Of a stretch of DNA of 47,069 nt, positions 38,742 through 47,069 are shown one piece after another. The stretch spans positions 1-47,069 of the forward strand of contig JAQUOU010000026.1 in the NCBI GenBank assembly GCA_028716975.1, given 5' to 3'. This DNA comes from Methylobacter sp. GTDB lineage: Bacteria; Pseudomonadota; Gammaproteobacteria; Methylococcales; Methylomonadaceae. A program made the translations under genes and the position numbers. The stretch's first letter is position 1, and each line of letters starts with the position of its first letter. The notes below the pieces were generated by a model. That model was not told the origin of the DNA, ran no database searches, and saw only the letters and a list, made by a program, of their open reading frames with translations.

Positions 38742-39155
38742 ATGAAACTTCCTGTTACTGGCGGCTGTCTTTGTGGCTCGGTCAGATATGAAATTTCAGC
38801 AGAACCTGTAGCCTGCGTCAACTGCCATTGCAGAACTTGTCAAAAAGCTGTTGGAGCGCCCTACCTGGCAATACTGTTCGTACCTGCATCAGCTCTCACC
38901 ATAACCGGTAACTATAAGGAGTTTGCGACCATTGCGGCGAGTGGTAATACCCTTTATCGCTCTTTTTGTCCTGAATGCGGGACTGCTTTGTTTGGCAGGA
39001 ATGCTACCTTTACTAATATAAGACCGGTCGCTGCGGCAACTCTTGATGACCCAAGCATATTTAAACCGCAAAAAGACATGTGGGTCGTTGATGCCCAGTC
39101 CTGGGACATAATGGACCCGGATTTACCGAAATTTAATGGCAATTTCTGGTCATAA
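38742..39155 (+). CDS. GFA-family (Mss4-like) zinc protein
   Basis: This is a 137-residue protein of the glutathione-dependent-formaldehyde-activating (GFA/CENP-V) family. Zinc-binding cysteines are all visible: C9 and C11 in GGCLCGSVRY; C28, C30 and C33 in CHCRTC; C76 and C79 in CPECG. Formaldehyde-glutathione chemistry is documented for only a few members, so the specific function is not assignable; in a methylotroph it would be attractive but is speculative. It stands alone, 47 bases before the esterase gene. Confidence 0.85.
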   Translation: MKLPVTGGCLCGSVRYEISAEPVACVNCHCRTCQKAVGAPYLAILFVPASALTITGNYKEFATIAASGNTLYRSFCPECGTALFGRNATFTNIRPVAAATLDDPSIFKPQKDMWVVDAQSWDIMDPDLPKFNGNFWS

Positions 39156-39202
39156 TTAAGCTAAATGCATTCTATTAACACTAACGATCTTTGAAGGTAC
39201 AT

Positions 39203-39871
39203 ATGCATTCCAAACTCAGTACATACGAAATACAACCTACATCAGTCCACCAATATTCCATTATTTGGCTGCATGGCTTAGGCGCGGATGGACATGATTT
39301 TGAAGATATTGTCCCCAAATTGCATTTAAAGGCAGAAGCGAATATCCATGTTATTTTTCCCAATGCCCCCATCCAGCCTGTAACCATCAATGGTGGCAGG
39401 AATATGCGTGCATGGTTCGATATTTTAGAACTATCAGCCGAACACAAAGTCGATATAGCAGGTATTTATCAATCAACAGGATTAATCGATCAACTTATTC
39501 AACAAGAAATTGATCAAGGCATTCCGCCTGAAAATATTTTACTCGCAGGCTTCTCTCAAGGTGGAGCCATCGCTCTACATGCAGGATTAAGATATCCCTA
39601 TAAACTGGCAGGCATCATTGCCCTGTCCACTTATTTACCCACGCTTGAGCAACTAAAAACTCAGCGCCCCAGCGCCAACCATGCCACACCCATATTTATG
39701 GGGCACGGCATTCTGGATTCAATGGTAGCCATTGAATCCGGCAAAAAAGCATTTGATATCCTGACAGCTATGGGATATAGCATTGAATGGCACGATTATC
39801 TGATGGAACATGCCGTTTGCGCTGAGGAAATCGAACATATTTCAGATTTCATTAATCTGCTATTTAAATAA
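39203..39871 (+). CDS. Carboxylesterase/phospholipase, alpha/beta hydrolase
   Basis: This is a 222-residue cytoplasmic esterase of the phospholipase/carboxylesterase (acyl-protein-thioesterase-like) family. ATG 39203 is chosen over TTG 39191 because AAGG sits just upstream. Oxyanion loop WLHGLGADGHDF, nucleophile S118 in GFSQGGA, the acid in HGILDSMV and the histidine in MEHAVCAEE complete the triad. Substrates in the family are small carboxyl esters and lysophospholipids. Confidence 0.87.
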   Translation: MHSKLSTYEIQPTSVHQYSIIWLHGLGADGHDFEDIVPKLHLKAEANIHVIFPNAPIQPVTINGGRNMRAWFDILELSAEHKVDIAGIYQSTGLIDQLIQQEIDQGIPPENILLAGFSQGGAIALHAGLRYPYKLAGIIALSTYLPTLEQLKTQRPSANHATPIFMGHGILDSMVAIESGKKAFDILTAMGYSIEWHDYLMEHAVCAEEIEHISDFINLLFK

Positions 39872-39955
39872 ATTGATTGCCTGTATCTGCAATTAATCTT
39901 CAATAAACCTTACATTTAAAACAGAAACTTCATATCTGAAGTTGTCAGCTTGTCC

Positions 39956-41506
39956 TCAACGAACTAGGAGATTATTACCAAACCAGTCGACCAATACATG
40001 ACGGTAATGCTCAGATTTACGGGCCTGCAGATGTTCCAGCGGATTAAGATTATCGGTCATTACAATACCGTTGCCGCCATCGGTGGTGAATTTCCGCTTG
40101 TTTAACCAATCGATTTGCTCAGCGTTGAGTGACTGTGAGGCCAGATCAATCGGCTGGCTGCCGGCGAGAAAAATATAATCATTGAAGTCTTCTCCAGGTT
40201 CAGAAATAAACAAGGATTGATTTGAAAACACCTGTGCGACTGTTTTTGAAACAGAGGCTAAAGCCTGCTGCCCTTCACCCTGCCCAAAAGCGACAAAATT
40301 AAGCGCCAGAATGCCTTCCGGCGCTAACAGGCTTTGTAATTGCTGTAACGTTTCCACCGTCAAGAGATGCGCAGGTTCTGAACCGCCGGTAAAACAGTCG
40401 TGAACAATCAAATCATAGAGACCGGTTAAATGCCGGATTTCATAGCGAGCATCGCCAACGATGGCTTGTTCATTGGGTTTAAAGCCGAAATAGGTAGTGG
40501 CGGCTTGAGCCACAGATGGATCAATTTCCAAAGTATCAGTAACAATGCCATAGCGGTCACTTAGCGTCATGGCCATATGCCCTGCTCCCTGGCCAATAAG
40601 CAAGGCTTTTTTAATGGAGGGTTTAATTGCCGGAATCAAGGCGACAATATCCTGGTAAGTCAGCTTGTTGACGCCATTAGAGATATTAGCGGCTCCAATC
40701 ATAGAAGCATCAGCGGTAAGAAACCGTAAATCGCGGCCTTTTTCTTCTATGACCCGGACATAACCATACAGGCTTTCACTTTCGGAAAGAATGCTGAATC
40801 GTCCCTCGAAATCTCTATGACCCGCGCCGACAATTTTCGGCAATACACACAAACCTGCGATTGCCAAAAGTGTAAACGGTAAAACAGCAATAGTTTTGCC
40901 AAACCGCTTTTGCTCATAGACAGCAACGGCAAAAGCGAGTACGAATAACGCCAAACCCAAGCTCACCAAAATTTGGCGCGATCCTACCCAGGGAAACAAA
41001 AAAAAGCCTAACAAGATCGTGCCCACCACACTACCCAGGGTGCTTACCGCGTAGGTAGAGCCGGAACTGGTACCGACACCTTCCAGTTGTGTTGTGGCGA
41101 GTTTTATTGCAAAAGGCCCCACCATGCCCAGCAACGTCAAGCTGGGAAAAAATAACACCAGTGCACTGACAAAAGCTCCACCGCGCAAGCCCAAAGGATC
41201 TGTCGCCAATAATACCGGACGGGTAACCCAGGGAATTAACAAGGTAAACAGGGCAGCCAATGCAATAATAAGCGATAACCCGGTACGCTGCGCCTGGTCC
41301 GCCCAGCGGCCCCCAATGAAATAGCCGATAGCCAGGGCGATCATGGTAACTGAAATCAAAGACGACCATACATAAAGGCTAGCGCCATAAAACGGGGCTA
41401 TCAGCCGGGTACCTAACAGCTCTATGACCATCACAGACGCGCCGGTCGAAAATACGATCAAATAAAGCCAGGTTTTACCGTGACTCTGTGTAGAACTATT
41501 AGTCAT
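39956..41506 (-). CDS. Membrane protein fused to a spermidine-synthase-like domain (second copy)
   Basis: In this 516-residue protein about eight membrane helices (residues 12-235, with ELLGTRLIAPFYG and IGYFIGGRWAD) precede an AdoMet-binding SpeE-like domain: ALLIGQGAGHMAM, LEIDPSV, VGDARYEIR and HDCFTGGSEPAHLL. ATG 41506 has AGGTG six bases upstream. Annotated elsewhere as fused MFS/spermidine synthase; substrate-binding residues of SpeE are not conserved, so polyamine synthesis is doubtful. It is the last gene of the minus-strand cluster that begins with the DUF3570 gene. Confidence 0.8.
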   Translation of the reverse strand: MTNSSTQSHGKTWLYLIVFSTGASVMVIELLGTRLIAPFYGASLYVWSSLISVTMIALAIGYFIGGRWADQAQRTGLSLIIALAALFTLLIPWVTRPVLLATDPLGLRGGAFVSALVLFFPSLTLLGMVGPFAIKLATTQLEGVGTSSGSTYAVSTLGSVVGTILLGFFLFPWVGSRQILVSLGLALFVLAFAVAVYEQKRFGKTIAVLPFTLLAIAGLCVLPKIVGAGHRDFEGRFSILSESESLYGYVRVIEEKGRDLRFLTADASMIGAANISNGVNKLTYQDIVALIPAIKPSIKKALLIGQGAGHMAMTLSDRYGIVTDTLEIDPSVAQAATTYFGFKPNEQAIVGDARYEIRHLTGLYDLIVHDCFTGGSEPAHLLTVETLQQLQSLLAPEGILALNFVAFGQGEGQQALASVSKTVAQVFSNQSLFISEPGEDFNDYIFLAGSQPIDLASQSLNAEQIDWLNKRKFTTDGGNGIVMTDNLNPLEHLQARKSEHYRHVLVDWFGNNLLVR

Positions 41507-41561
41507 TATCACACCTGTTTATTGTCATCTGTACTGCTCGTAAAACGATTGACATAGCCGG

Positions 41562-41966
41562 CTACTCGTTGCAATATTCTTCGCCGGAAGGCGCTTGAGG
41601 GAGCCGGGCAATATAAGCTTTGACAGCTTGCTGATACTCCGCCATCGTCGGTTTGATGTATTTCTCCGGTGCGCGTTGGGCGCTTTTTAAACATCCTTTA
41701 CAACAAAAATAAACGGTTCGGCCAAAATACTCAGCCTTAAGACTTTTTGTGGTTACCTTTTCCCCGCTAACCGGGCAGGTATTCACACCGTCTCCCCTGC
41801 CTTCAAATATTGGCGAAAACTTCAAAGCCTTGCTTACCTGTTTGGCTTTAACCAATTGCTGTAACGGATCCGTGGTCACTGCTCCCACTTGCGAGCTAAT
41901 AAACAAACACCCCAACAATACACCGAACGACCACATAAATTTAATCATTAAATGATTTCTTTTCAT
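41562..41966 (-). CDS. Secreted YHS/TRASH-like metal-binding protein
   Basis: This is a 134-residue exported protein with a signal peptide ending near QVGA (residue 29). A small Cys-rich module (C64 in [11 protein letters not shown]88, C89 and C92 in YFCCKGC) follows, resembling YHS/TRASH domains that bind copper or other soft metals. A C-terminal helical tail follows. It lies between ApbE and the second SpeE-like gene on the same strand, so a role in metal supply to the redox cluster is possible but inferred. Confidence 0.7.
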   Translation of the reverse strand: MKRNHLMIKFMWSFGVLLGCLFISSQVGAVTTDPLQQLVKAKQVSKALKFSPIFEGRGDGVNTCPVSGEKVTTKSLKAEYFGRTVYFCCKGCLKSAQRAPEKYIKPTMAEYQQAVKAYIARLPQAPSGEEYCNE

Positions 41967-42029
41967 CTTTTAACCTTCATTGACGCGGCTATAAATTATC
42001 TGGGTATCCTATATTTCCAGGCAGATCAC

Positions 42030-42935
42030 TCACACCCTGCCGGATAAAGAAACCGTTTGCATCTTGGACTTGGTAGCGATTGACCCGCCTGTTTTGCCAT
42101 GTATATCAACCCAAAGGTGCGGTAATCCCAAGCTTTCCAACCAGGCTGGGCCGCTATTCTCCTTGAGCATGGCAATAGTAGAAGCGCTGCCTGCGACTAC
42201 ACAAAAATCACCGACCACACTAACCGCCGCCAAATGCCGCACCGGCCATCCCGTTTTAGGATTTAATACGTGACCATAGCGAACGCCATTGACCATAATA
42301 CAACGCTCATAATCTCCGCTACTGGCCAAAGCGCCTTCAGTCAGCAATAAAGTATCCAGCAACGCATCCTTGCTGCGCGGATGCCGTATACCTATCCGCC
42401 AGGGACTGCCATTGGCGCGAGGGCCGATAACTTTAATGTCGCCGCCCAGATTAACGACACCATGCTTTATCCCTTGCGCGTAGCATAAGGCGGCCGCACG
42501 GTCTACAGCATATTCCTTGACCACGCCGCCAAAATCAATTTCCATACCCGGCACGGAAAATGCCAGCACAGGCCGTTTCCAGGACACCTTATGCCAGCCA
42601 ACCTTGTCCAGCAATTCATCAATCAATGACTGTTCGGGCAATTGGCCTTGGTCAAATTTCCAGGCGCGGCGCAATATTCCGGAAGTAATGTCAAACAAAC
42701 CATCACTCTGCTCATAGCAAGTCACCGCATAATCCAGCAAACTGGCGGTTTCATCATCAACGCTGATGCTTCCGCCGCTAATGGCTGCCCGGTTGATTTC
42801 CGATAAAAAACTGTCGGTTTTGTAACGTGAATACAGCGCCTCTAATCGTCGCACGTCCGCAATAGCGGCATCTGAAGCCTCTCCGGCTTTCGCTGTGCTG
42901 CGAGCAAACAGTTGAATTTCGCAAGGAGTTCCCAT
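42030..42935 (-). CDS. apbE: FAD:protein FMN transferase (ApbE)
   Basis: ApbE covalently attaches FMN from FAD to Ser/Thr of extracytoplasmic redox proteins. The 301-residue frame has MGTPCEIQLF, SRYKTDSFLSEIN, DGLFDITSG, IDFGGVVKEYAVDRAA, VNLGGDI and HVLNPKTGWPV, all family hallmarks. The N terminus looks cut: family members have an export signal, and in-frame sequence upstream (YYRSEFKA before the ATG) is coding-like but runs into a stop after a nine-base A run (plus-strand T 42973-42981). One base fewer in that run would join it to an ATG at 42984. It is in a minus-strand set with TlpA-like, STN/HEAT and DUF3570 genes. Confidence 0.88.
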   Translation of the reverse strand: MGTPCEIQLFARSTAKAGEASDAAIADVRRLEALYSRYKTDSFLSEINRAAISGGSISVDDETASLLDYAVTCYEQSDGLFDITSGILRRAWKFDQGQLPEQSLIDELLDKVGWHKVSWKRPVLAFSVPGMEIDFGGVVKEYAVDRAAALCYAQGIKHGVVNLGGDIKVIGPRANGSPWRIGIRHPRSKDALLDTLLLTEGALASSGDYERCIMVNGVRYGHVLNPKTGWPVRHLAAVSVVGDFCVVAGSASTIAMLKENSGPAWLESLGLPHLWVDIHGKTGGSIATKSKMQTVSLSGRV

Positions 42936-43314
42936 AGCCTTGAATTCGCTGCGGTAATATTTCAGATTGTTATTTTTTTTTCATATTACAGAATTGCATA
43001 GCCCTTAAATCCATTCATAGCACCTGCATTGCTCACCTTATTCCTGCGGTTCAGGCTGCGCACATCCACAACGCTACAGGCGAATGAGTCCCACTCTCCA
43101 GGCCGACAAGACGGCTTAGGAAAAGAGTTGTCTTGTAATTGGTTAAGCAGACCATATATCAGAATATCCTAAACCTTATATTCTAAAACTCAAGACTCCA
43201 TGGGTTGACTGTTTTCTGCTCTCTTGTTTGTAATGTTGCAAAAACTGTTCCGACTACTATTCTAATTCGTTTTTTAATACCCTTCTTCACCTAAATGATT
43301 TTGTATTTCAAGCA
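42936..43314. other. Intergenic DNA, unexplained GC-richer patch
   Basis: The gap between the TlpA-like and apbE genes holds an A9/T9 run at the apbE side and a GC-richer patch at about 43040-43130 that contrasts with its AT-rich surroundings. I could not match the patch to a riboswitch, tRNA or terminator. No coding region with a start is seen. Confidence 0.4.
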
Positions 43315-43836
43315 TCACAAACCAGATGCTTTGTCGCTCAGCAATTTCTCCACCAGTACCCGCAGTTCCCCGGCTTCTCCCGGCCGGAAGCCCAAGTGGA
43401 TATGATGAACAATCCCTTTACGGTCGATCAGGTAGGAAGATGGCATGGCTTTTACATCAAAATCCTGGGCGCATTGCTTGCTGACATCCGCCACTACGGT
43501 AAAACGGGCGGGGTATTTAACCAGGAAAGCTTTGGCATCGTCCACATGTTCATCCAGGTTAACGCCGACAATCTGCAAACCCTGATCTTTGAATTGCTGG
43601 TGCATTTCATTCAGGAACGGAAAGGATTTGGCGCAAGGGCCACACCAGGAAGCCCAGAAATCGACATATAACACCTGGCCTTTATAACGTTGTAAATCTT
43701 CGGTTTGGGTTTCGCCCAGGGGTGATACCAAACAGGGAGGCATAGCGCTGCCTACCTCAGCCGCAAAAACGAGAGGTTTAAAACTAAAAACTGCTATGGC
43801 TAACAGTACTTTTAAATATCCTTGTCTGTTCATCAA
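43315..43836 (-). CDS. TlpA-like periplasmic thioredoxin
   Basis: This is a 173-residue thiol-disulfide protein with a signal peptide (ending near FAA, residues 24-26). The thioredoxin fold has the active site WASWCGPC (C65, C68) and the cis-proline loop MPSSYLID. Family members reduce disulfides or keep apo-cytochromes and metal proteins reduced in the periplasm. It is downstream of the STN/HEAT gene and upstream of apbE. Co-occurrence of such a thioredoxin with ApbE and DUF3570 proteins is familiar from other genomes. Confidence 0.87.
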   Translation of the reverse strand: MMNRQGYLKVLLAIAVFSFKPLVFAAEVGSAMPPCLVSPLGETQTEDLQRYKGQVLYVDFWASWCGPCAKSFPFLNEMHQQFKDQGLQIVGVNLDEHVDDAKAFLVKYPARFTVVADVSKQCAQDFDVKAMPSSYLIDRKGIVHHIHLGFRPGEAGELRVLVEKLLSDKASGL

Positions 43837-43925
43837 GTCGTTCCTGAAATATTAGAAAAATGTTTATTGATTCGGCTTAAGCTATCCTGTCTCCGCAAAC
43901 TTCCAATTATTCCCTGCAGAAGCAT

Positions 43926-44882
43926 TCATGGCTTAACTTTATTTACTTTAACTTTAGTCAGCTCTTCAAGCTTAAGGGCAGCCAGACTCCGCACTGTTTC
44001 ATCGCTGTCATTAATCGCTTGCTGCAACAAAGCCACGTCATCGGTAATGCCGTCTACGGCCATCATCCTGACATCTACCGAATTATCATGCAGGGCTTCC
44101 TGAATAGCTCCAGTAGCGTCGCTGCCTTCGCGGTGCGACAGGCTGGAAACCGCCTGCGCTCTGACTTGGGCATCCTGGTCGGTCAATGCCTGTTCCAAAG
44201 CGGCTTTTATCTCAGGATCGCCCTTGCGTCCTCCCGCCATAAGCGCACCAATGGCTTCCGCCCGCTCTGTAGGATTTTTTGATTGCGCCATTTTCAGCAG
44301 CTCATCGCTCCGATCAGGCTCGGCTTCGGAATCCGTCTCGTTCTGCCGTAAGGTGAGCGAGCCTTTACCTGCCCTTTCCCCTGTCGCTATACAAGTGGCT
44401 GCGGCCGGGAAACCATCTAACCTGGAACCCAGCACCCAGGCTTCAGCCACTTGCCCCTTGCTGTCAGGTTCGGCAGGGCTACGCGTATAACGCACGATTA
44501 AATCCGCTTTCCGGTCCAATAGGCATTCCAAAACCTGTTTCAGTGTCGTCCCTACACAGGTGGCGGTTGCCAAGCCTTCGGGAAGAACGGAATAGTGTAT
44601 CGTTATATGAGTTTTATGCGCGATCGCATCCAGCACCTGTGCAAGCGGCATTTGCCGGACTTCCAGTTGCACCTCGCTGCCTTTGTTGCCGCTTATAACC
44701 AAATCGGTTAGCGCTTTGCCTTGAGTATTAACAGGTGTTTTGGCAACTGTTGCACCGGTAAATCCTGTAAGCAGAACGAAAACGCACGACATGACAAACT
44801 TACGAAATAGTCTTAAAAAATCTAAATACATACCGTTTAAAAGAAATGAGTTTCCAGTTTTAATGCGTGACATTAAATTCAT
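43926..44882 (-). CDS. Secreted STN-domain protein with HEAT repeats
   Basis: This is a 318-residue exported protein. An N-terminal signal segment (about 24-48; alternative start ATG at 44831) is followed by an STN-like domain (VQLEVRQMPLAQVLDAIAHKTHITIHYSVL), the short fold found at the front of secretins and TonB receptors, with two cysteines (TCVG, LECLL). A variable linker then leads to C-terminal HEAT/PBS-type repeats (RAEAIGALM, RAQAVSSLS, RMMAVDGI, RSLAALKLEELT). It probably acts as a periplasmic scaffold for the adjacent outer-membrane protein; no enzyme motif is visible. It starts 19 bases after the DUF3570 gene. Confidence 0.7.
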   Translation of the reverse strand: MNLMSRIKTGNSFLLNGMYLDFLRLFRKFVMSCVFVLLTGFTGATVAKTPVNTQGKALTDLVISGNKGSEVQLEVRQMPLAQVLDAIAHKTHITIHYSVLPEGLATATCVGTTLKQVLECLLDRKADLIVRYTRSPAEPDSKGQVAEAWVLGSRLDGFPAAATCIATGERAGKGSLTLRQNETDSEAEPDRSDELLKMAQSKNPTERAEAIGALMAGGRKGDPEIKAALEQALTDQDAQVRAQAVSSLSHREGSDATGAIQEALHDNSVDVRMMAVDGITDDVALLQQAINDSDETVRSLAALKLEELTKVKVNKVKP

Positions 44883-44900
44883 GGACTAAAAATGATAACT

Positions 44901-46941
44901 TCATGCCGCGGATAAAGCCCCCTCGCGTTCCACTTGATAGCCATTGACATCGTCTTTAACCGGTTGCAGCCATTCCACGCTGAGCCGGTTACCCGCCAGA
45001 TCGCCGGATGGCACGACCGCGCTCAAGCCAAAGCCGACATCCCAATATTTACCGCCATAATTGCTGGGGTAATCCATCGGCCCAAACTGGTTAATTTGGC
45101 CGTTAAATTGCCCCCTGATGCCGCCATGTGCGGTATAGACACCGCGCACCGACGCTGCCAGCCACTCAGTAAGATTATAATTGCCCCATGCGGTAGTCTG
45201 GAAGATGTCACCCAGGGCATAGCCGGATTTATTATGGTCTTCCATACGCACCGTGCCATTAACCTGCGCCCCCCAGGACCACTGGTCTATATGGCCGTTA
45301 TAGGTCAGGCTGGGCTTAAAATCCCAGGTGCCGCTGCCGAGTTGCATACCGTAATGAATAAAACCGCCGTCAACTTTATGGTTACGTTGTAGCTGAATAT
45401 TCACATCACCGGTGGGAGCGCTCAATCCAGCAGTAGCATGAACATGGTGGGTGCCGTTATCAAACAGTTTGAACAGCGCATAAATCCCCAGATCGTCGAT
45501 ACCTCCGGTTTCATGTCCGTTTTGAAGATGATGGAGTATGTGCTGTCCTATGCCAAGAGGCGTACCGTTTTCATCCAAGGGATTACCGGCATTATTATCC
45601 GCGATATCATCCGCCGGTGCGCCATCAAGGCGCCGCATGGACATATTCATATCCACAAACTGGGGCATCAGCATCAGGGTCAACCAATCGGTAGGGGCAT
45701 ACATGATGTCCAGCATATGCATGTGCATAGCCATGTCGTTCGTGGCAAGAAAACAGGGGTTCGGACCGCAGCCGTTGGCAACAATATCGGGGTCGCTGAC
45801 CGGATTGGTTCCGTGCAGCATTTCGCCGTCCTGACTGTTATACATGTAACGGTAACCGATCATAAAATCGCCCGCTTCAGGTAGCATATGATCAAACAGG
45901 ACGCCGACAGGAGCATGGACAGTATGGTCATGGTGTGCATGTCCGGCATGATCACCGCCTCCGCTACTCAGCGCCAAGGCTGCCAAATCCACTTTCAACG
46001 CGGCATTGGCTACCCAGTAGTCAAAATCCGCATAGGCGCCCTCGCCTCCTCCGCCAATTTTAAGCTTGCCCTGATGGGTTAAGCTTGCCCTGATGGGTAT
46101 AGTACTCAAAACCTGTCTCAAGGCTTATACCTTTGGCAAATTGCTTGGTAACGGCTACGCCGCCGCTGAGCGTGCCGAAACCAGACAGTCGCTGATCGCT
46201 GGAAAAATTGGCCGGAAGATTATTCGAATTGACAGTTTTTCCGTTAACTTCGGTTGTTTGATAGGCTTCTTTAACGAGAAGAAAGGGGTGGTAAAAATCG
46301 GCTGCATCCTGGGAGTAATAGCGCACCCTGGGTGTAACTGTCCAGCCGGAACCGACCGGCTGCACTCAGTCCGCCTCAAACGTATGCGCCTGGATGCCTC
46401 AATCGTCCGCCGAAAAACGGTAATCGAAATGCAGTGCGGCCTCCAGCGGATTAATGTATTGCACGCAACGCCCGCCCACATTCCATTGGTTGCGCACTTC
46501 TGGGCGTCTTTCCAGAAAGGCGGCAACCGTATTGATCGAGGCAAAGTCGCTAAATAAAAATTGTTCCGGATCGACGAACAAAACTTCCGTCATCTTATAG
46601 GGATTGGACATATAGCCGGTGCTACGGGTATAGCCCACATTGGCTTCAACCAGCGCATCCTTGGTCAGTACCTGGGTGAGGCCCAAAGTCGTCGCCCAAT
46701 CCTGCCGGTTTCCGGATAAAACTTCAGCTAGTGTTGTGGCATTTTGGCTGCTGTGATCGTTGAAGTAAGTATCTTTCTCTATGTAAGCACTTGTATGGTG
46801 ATTAACTATCGCGTTAGTCTGGCTATTGGTATAACTCAAGCCCAGGTTAAGCGTGGTGCGTTTCTGGTTAAAATCCATGTGTCCGCCAATATTGCCAAAG
46901 CGCGACTCATAGTCGTCTTCCAACGAAATACCCCCGCCCAC
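44901..46941 (-). pseudogene. DUF3570-family outer-membrane beta-barrel protein, broken
   Basis: The N-terminal part is DUF3570-like (GGGISLEDDYES, MDFNQKRTTLNLGLSY, VTPRVRYYSQDAADFYHPF) and the C-terminal part is a second barrel-like region with a His-rich loop (GGGDHAGHAHHDHTVH), DWLTLMLMPQFVDMNMSMR and FKPSLTYNGHIDQWSWGAQ. Damage: TGA at 46399-46401 and at 46366-46368, both where the family has Trp and both in the same frame, and a 19-bp tandem duplication (46060-46097) that shifts the frame. The 5' end is also doubtful: sequence before DKINSLLSVGGG does not read as a signal peptide. The intact C-terminal piece alone covers 44901-46121. Confidence 0.75.
46060..46097. repeat. 19-bp tandem duplication breaking the DUF3570 gene
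   Basis: TTAAGCTTGCCCTGATGGG occurs at 46060-46078 and again, exactly, at 46079-46097. Nineteen is 1 modulo 3. With one copy removed the minus strand reads EYYTHQGKLKIGGGGEGA without a break. Confidence 0.95.
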
Positions 46942-47069
46942 GCTTAACAGGCTGTTGATTTTATCTCCCCCGCAAGCCGCATTGATCCGTTGAAGCAGAT
47001 GCGAGAGTAATTCATAAGATATTGTTATTCATGATAAAATAGTTCTATCTCCAATCTATTGCATTGACC

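Noticed and set aside
43040-43130. Cobalamin riboswitch upstream of apbE
   Set aside because: No convincing B12 box or conserved core; kept only as an unexplained patch.
45438-45884. 148-codon plus-strand frame opposite the DUF3570 gene
   Set aside because: It is the shadow of a clearly coding minus-strand frame with barrel-like sequence; no ribosome binding site or family features.
46366-46401. Selenocysteine or TGA-as-Trp recoding in the DUF3570 gene
   Set aside because: No SECIS-like hairpin seen after either TGA, other Trp are TGG, and many genes in the window end with TGA, so the standard code applies.

Overview
The window looks like a chromosomal segment of a gammaproteobacterium. The supporting evidence is the order murA-hisG(short)-hisD-hisC, petABC followed by sspA-sspB, an mla-type lipid-transport operon directly before murA, and anmK next to erpA. 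Moderate GC with AT-rich intergenic DNA, the abundance of c-type cytochromes and a REP-like repeat of the GTTCGTCCTGAGCC type would fit a methylotrophic Methylococcales-like organism, but that placement is an inference.

Layout. 1-7.3 kb: tyrS, whose stop codon overlaps a strong rRNA-type promoter pointing out of the window; then an M23 endopeptidase, anmK, erpA, argC, a quinone oxidoreductase and sseA. 7.3-9.4 kb: AT-rich DNA with a candidate 39-aa small gene, an operator-like repeat pair and a sterol-desaturase-family hydroxylase. 9.4-16.3 kb: mlaF-mlaE-mlaD-mlaB (no mlaC), murA, hisG, hisD, hisC. 16.5-20.4 kb: petABC (cytochrome bc1) and sspAB. 20.5-24.1 kb: a Nudix hydrolase, cytochrome c4 with a clear terminator, and a membrane protein with a spermidine-synthase-like domain. 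24.1-25.6 kb: a REP-like repeat array interrupted by an IS110-family element. 25.7-32.2 kb: an MMPL exporter, LolA-like protein and thioesterase (aryl-polyene-like module without its synthases), then an unusual class A penicillin-binding protein. 32.6-36.8 kb: a phosphorelay and diguanylate cyclase island riddled with small indels. 36.8-39.9 kb: an orphan AT-rich membrane-anchored protein, a GFA-family protein and an esterase. 39.9-47.1 kb (all minus strand): a second spermidine-synthase-like membrane protein, a Cys-rich metal-binding protein, ApbE, a TlpA-like thioredoxin, an STN/HEAT protein and a broken DUF3570 outer-membrane protein. This last set resembles an extracytoplasmic flavinylation/redox cluster.

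Most notable observation: the non-coding end of the IS110 element (25226-25404) folds as a bridge-RNA-like molecule. The two sides of its first internal loop match the two host flanks of this insertion, and the two sides of its second loop match the two ends of the element. The match defines the element ends (24175-25414) and an AG/CT core, and shows that the element targets the REP-like repeat. Its transposase is frameshifted by an exact 8-bp tandem duplication. A second theme is local gene decay: seven small indels in the sensory island, and a 19-bp tandem duplication plus two in-frame TGA codons at tryptophan positions in the DUF3570 gene.
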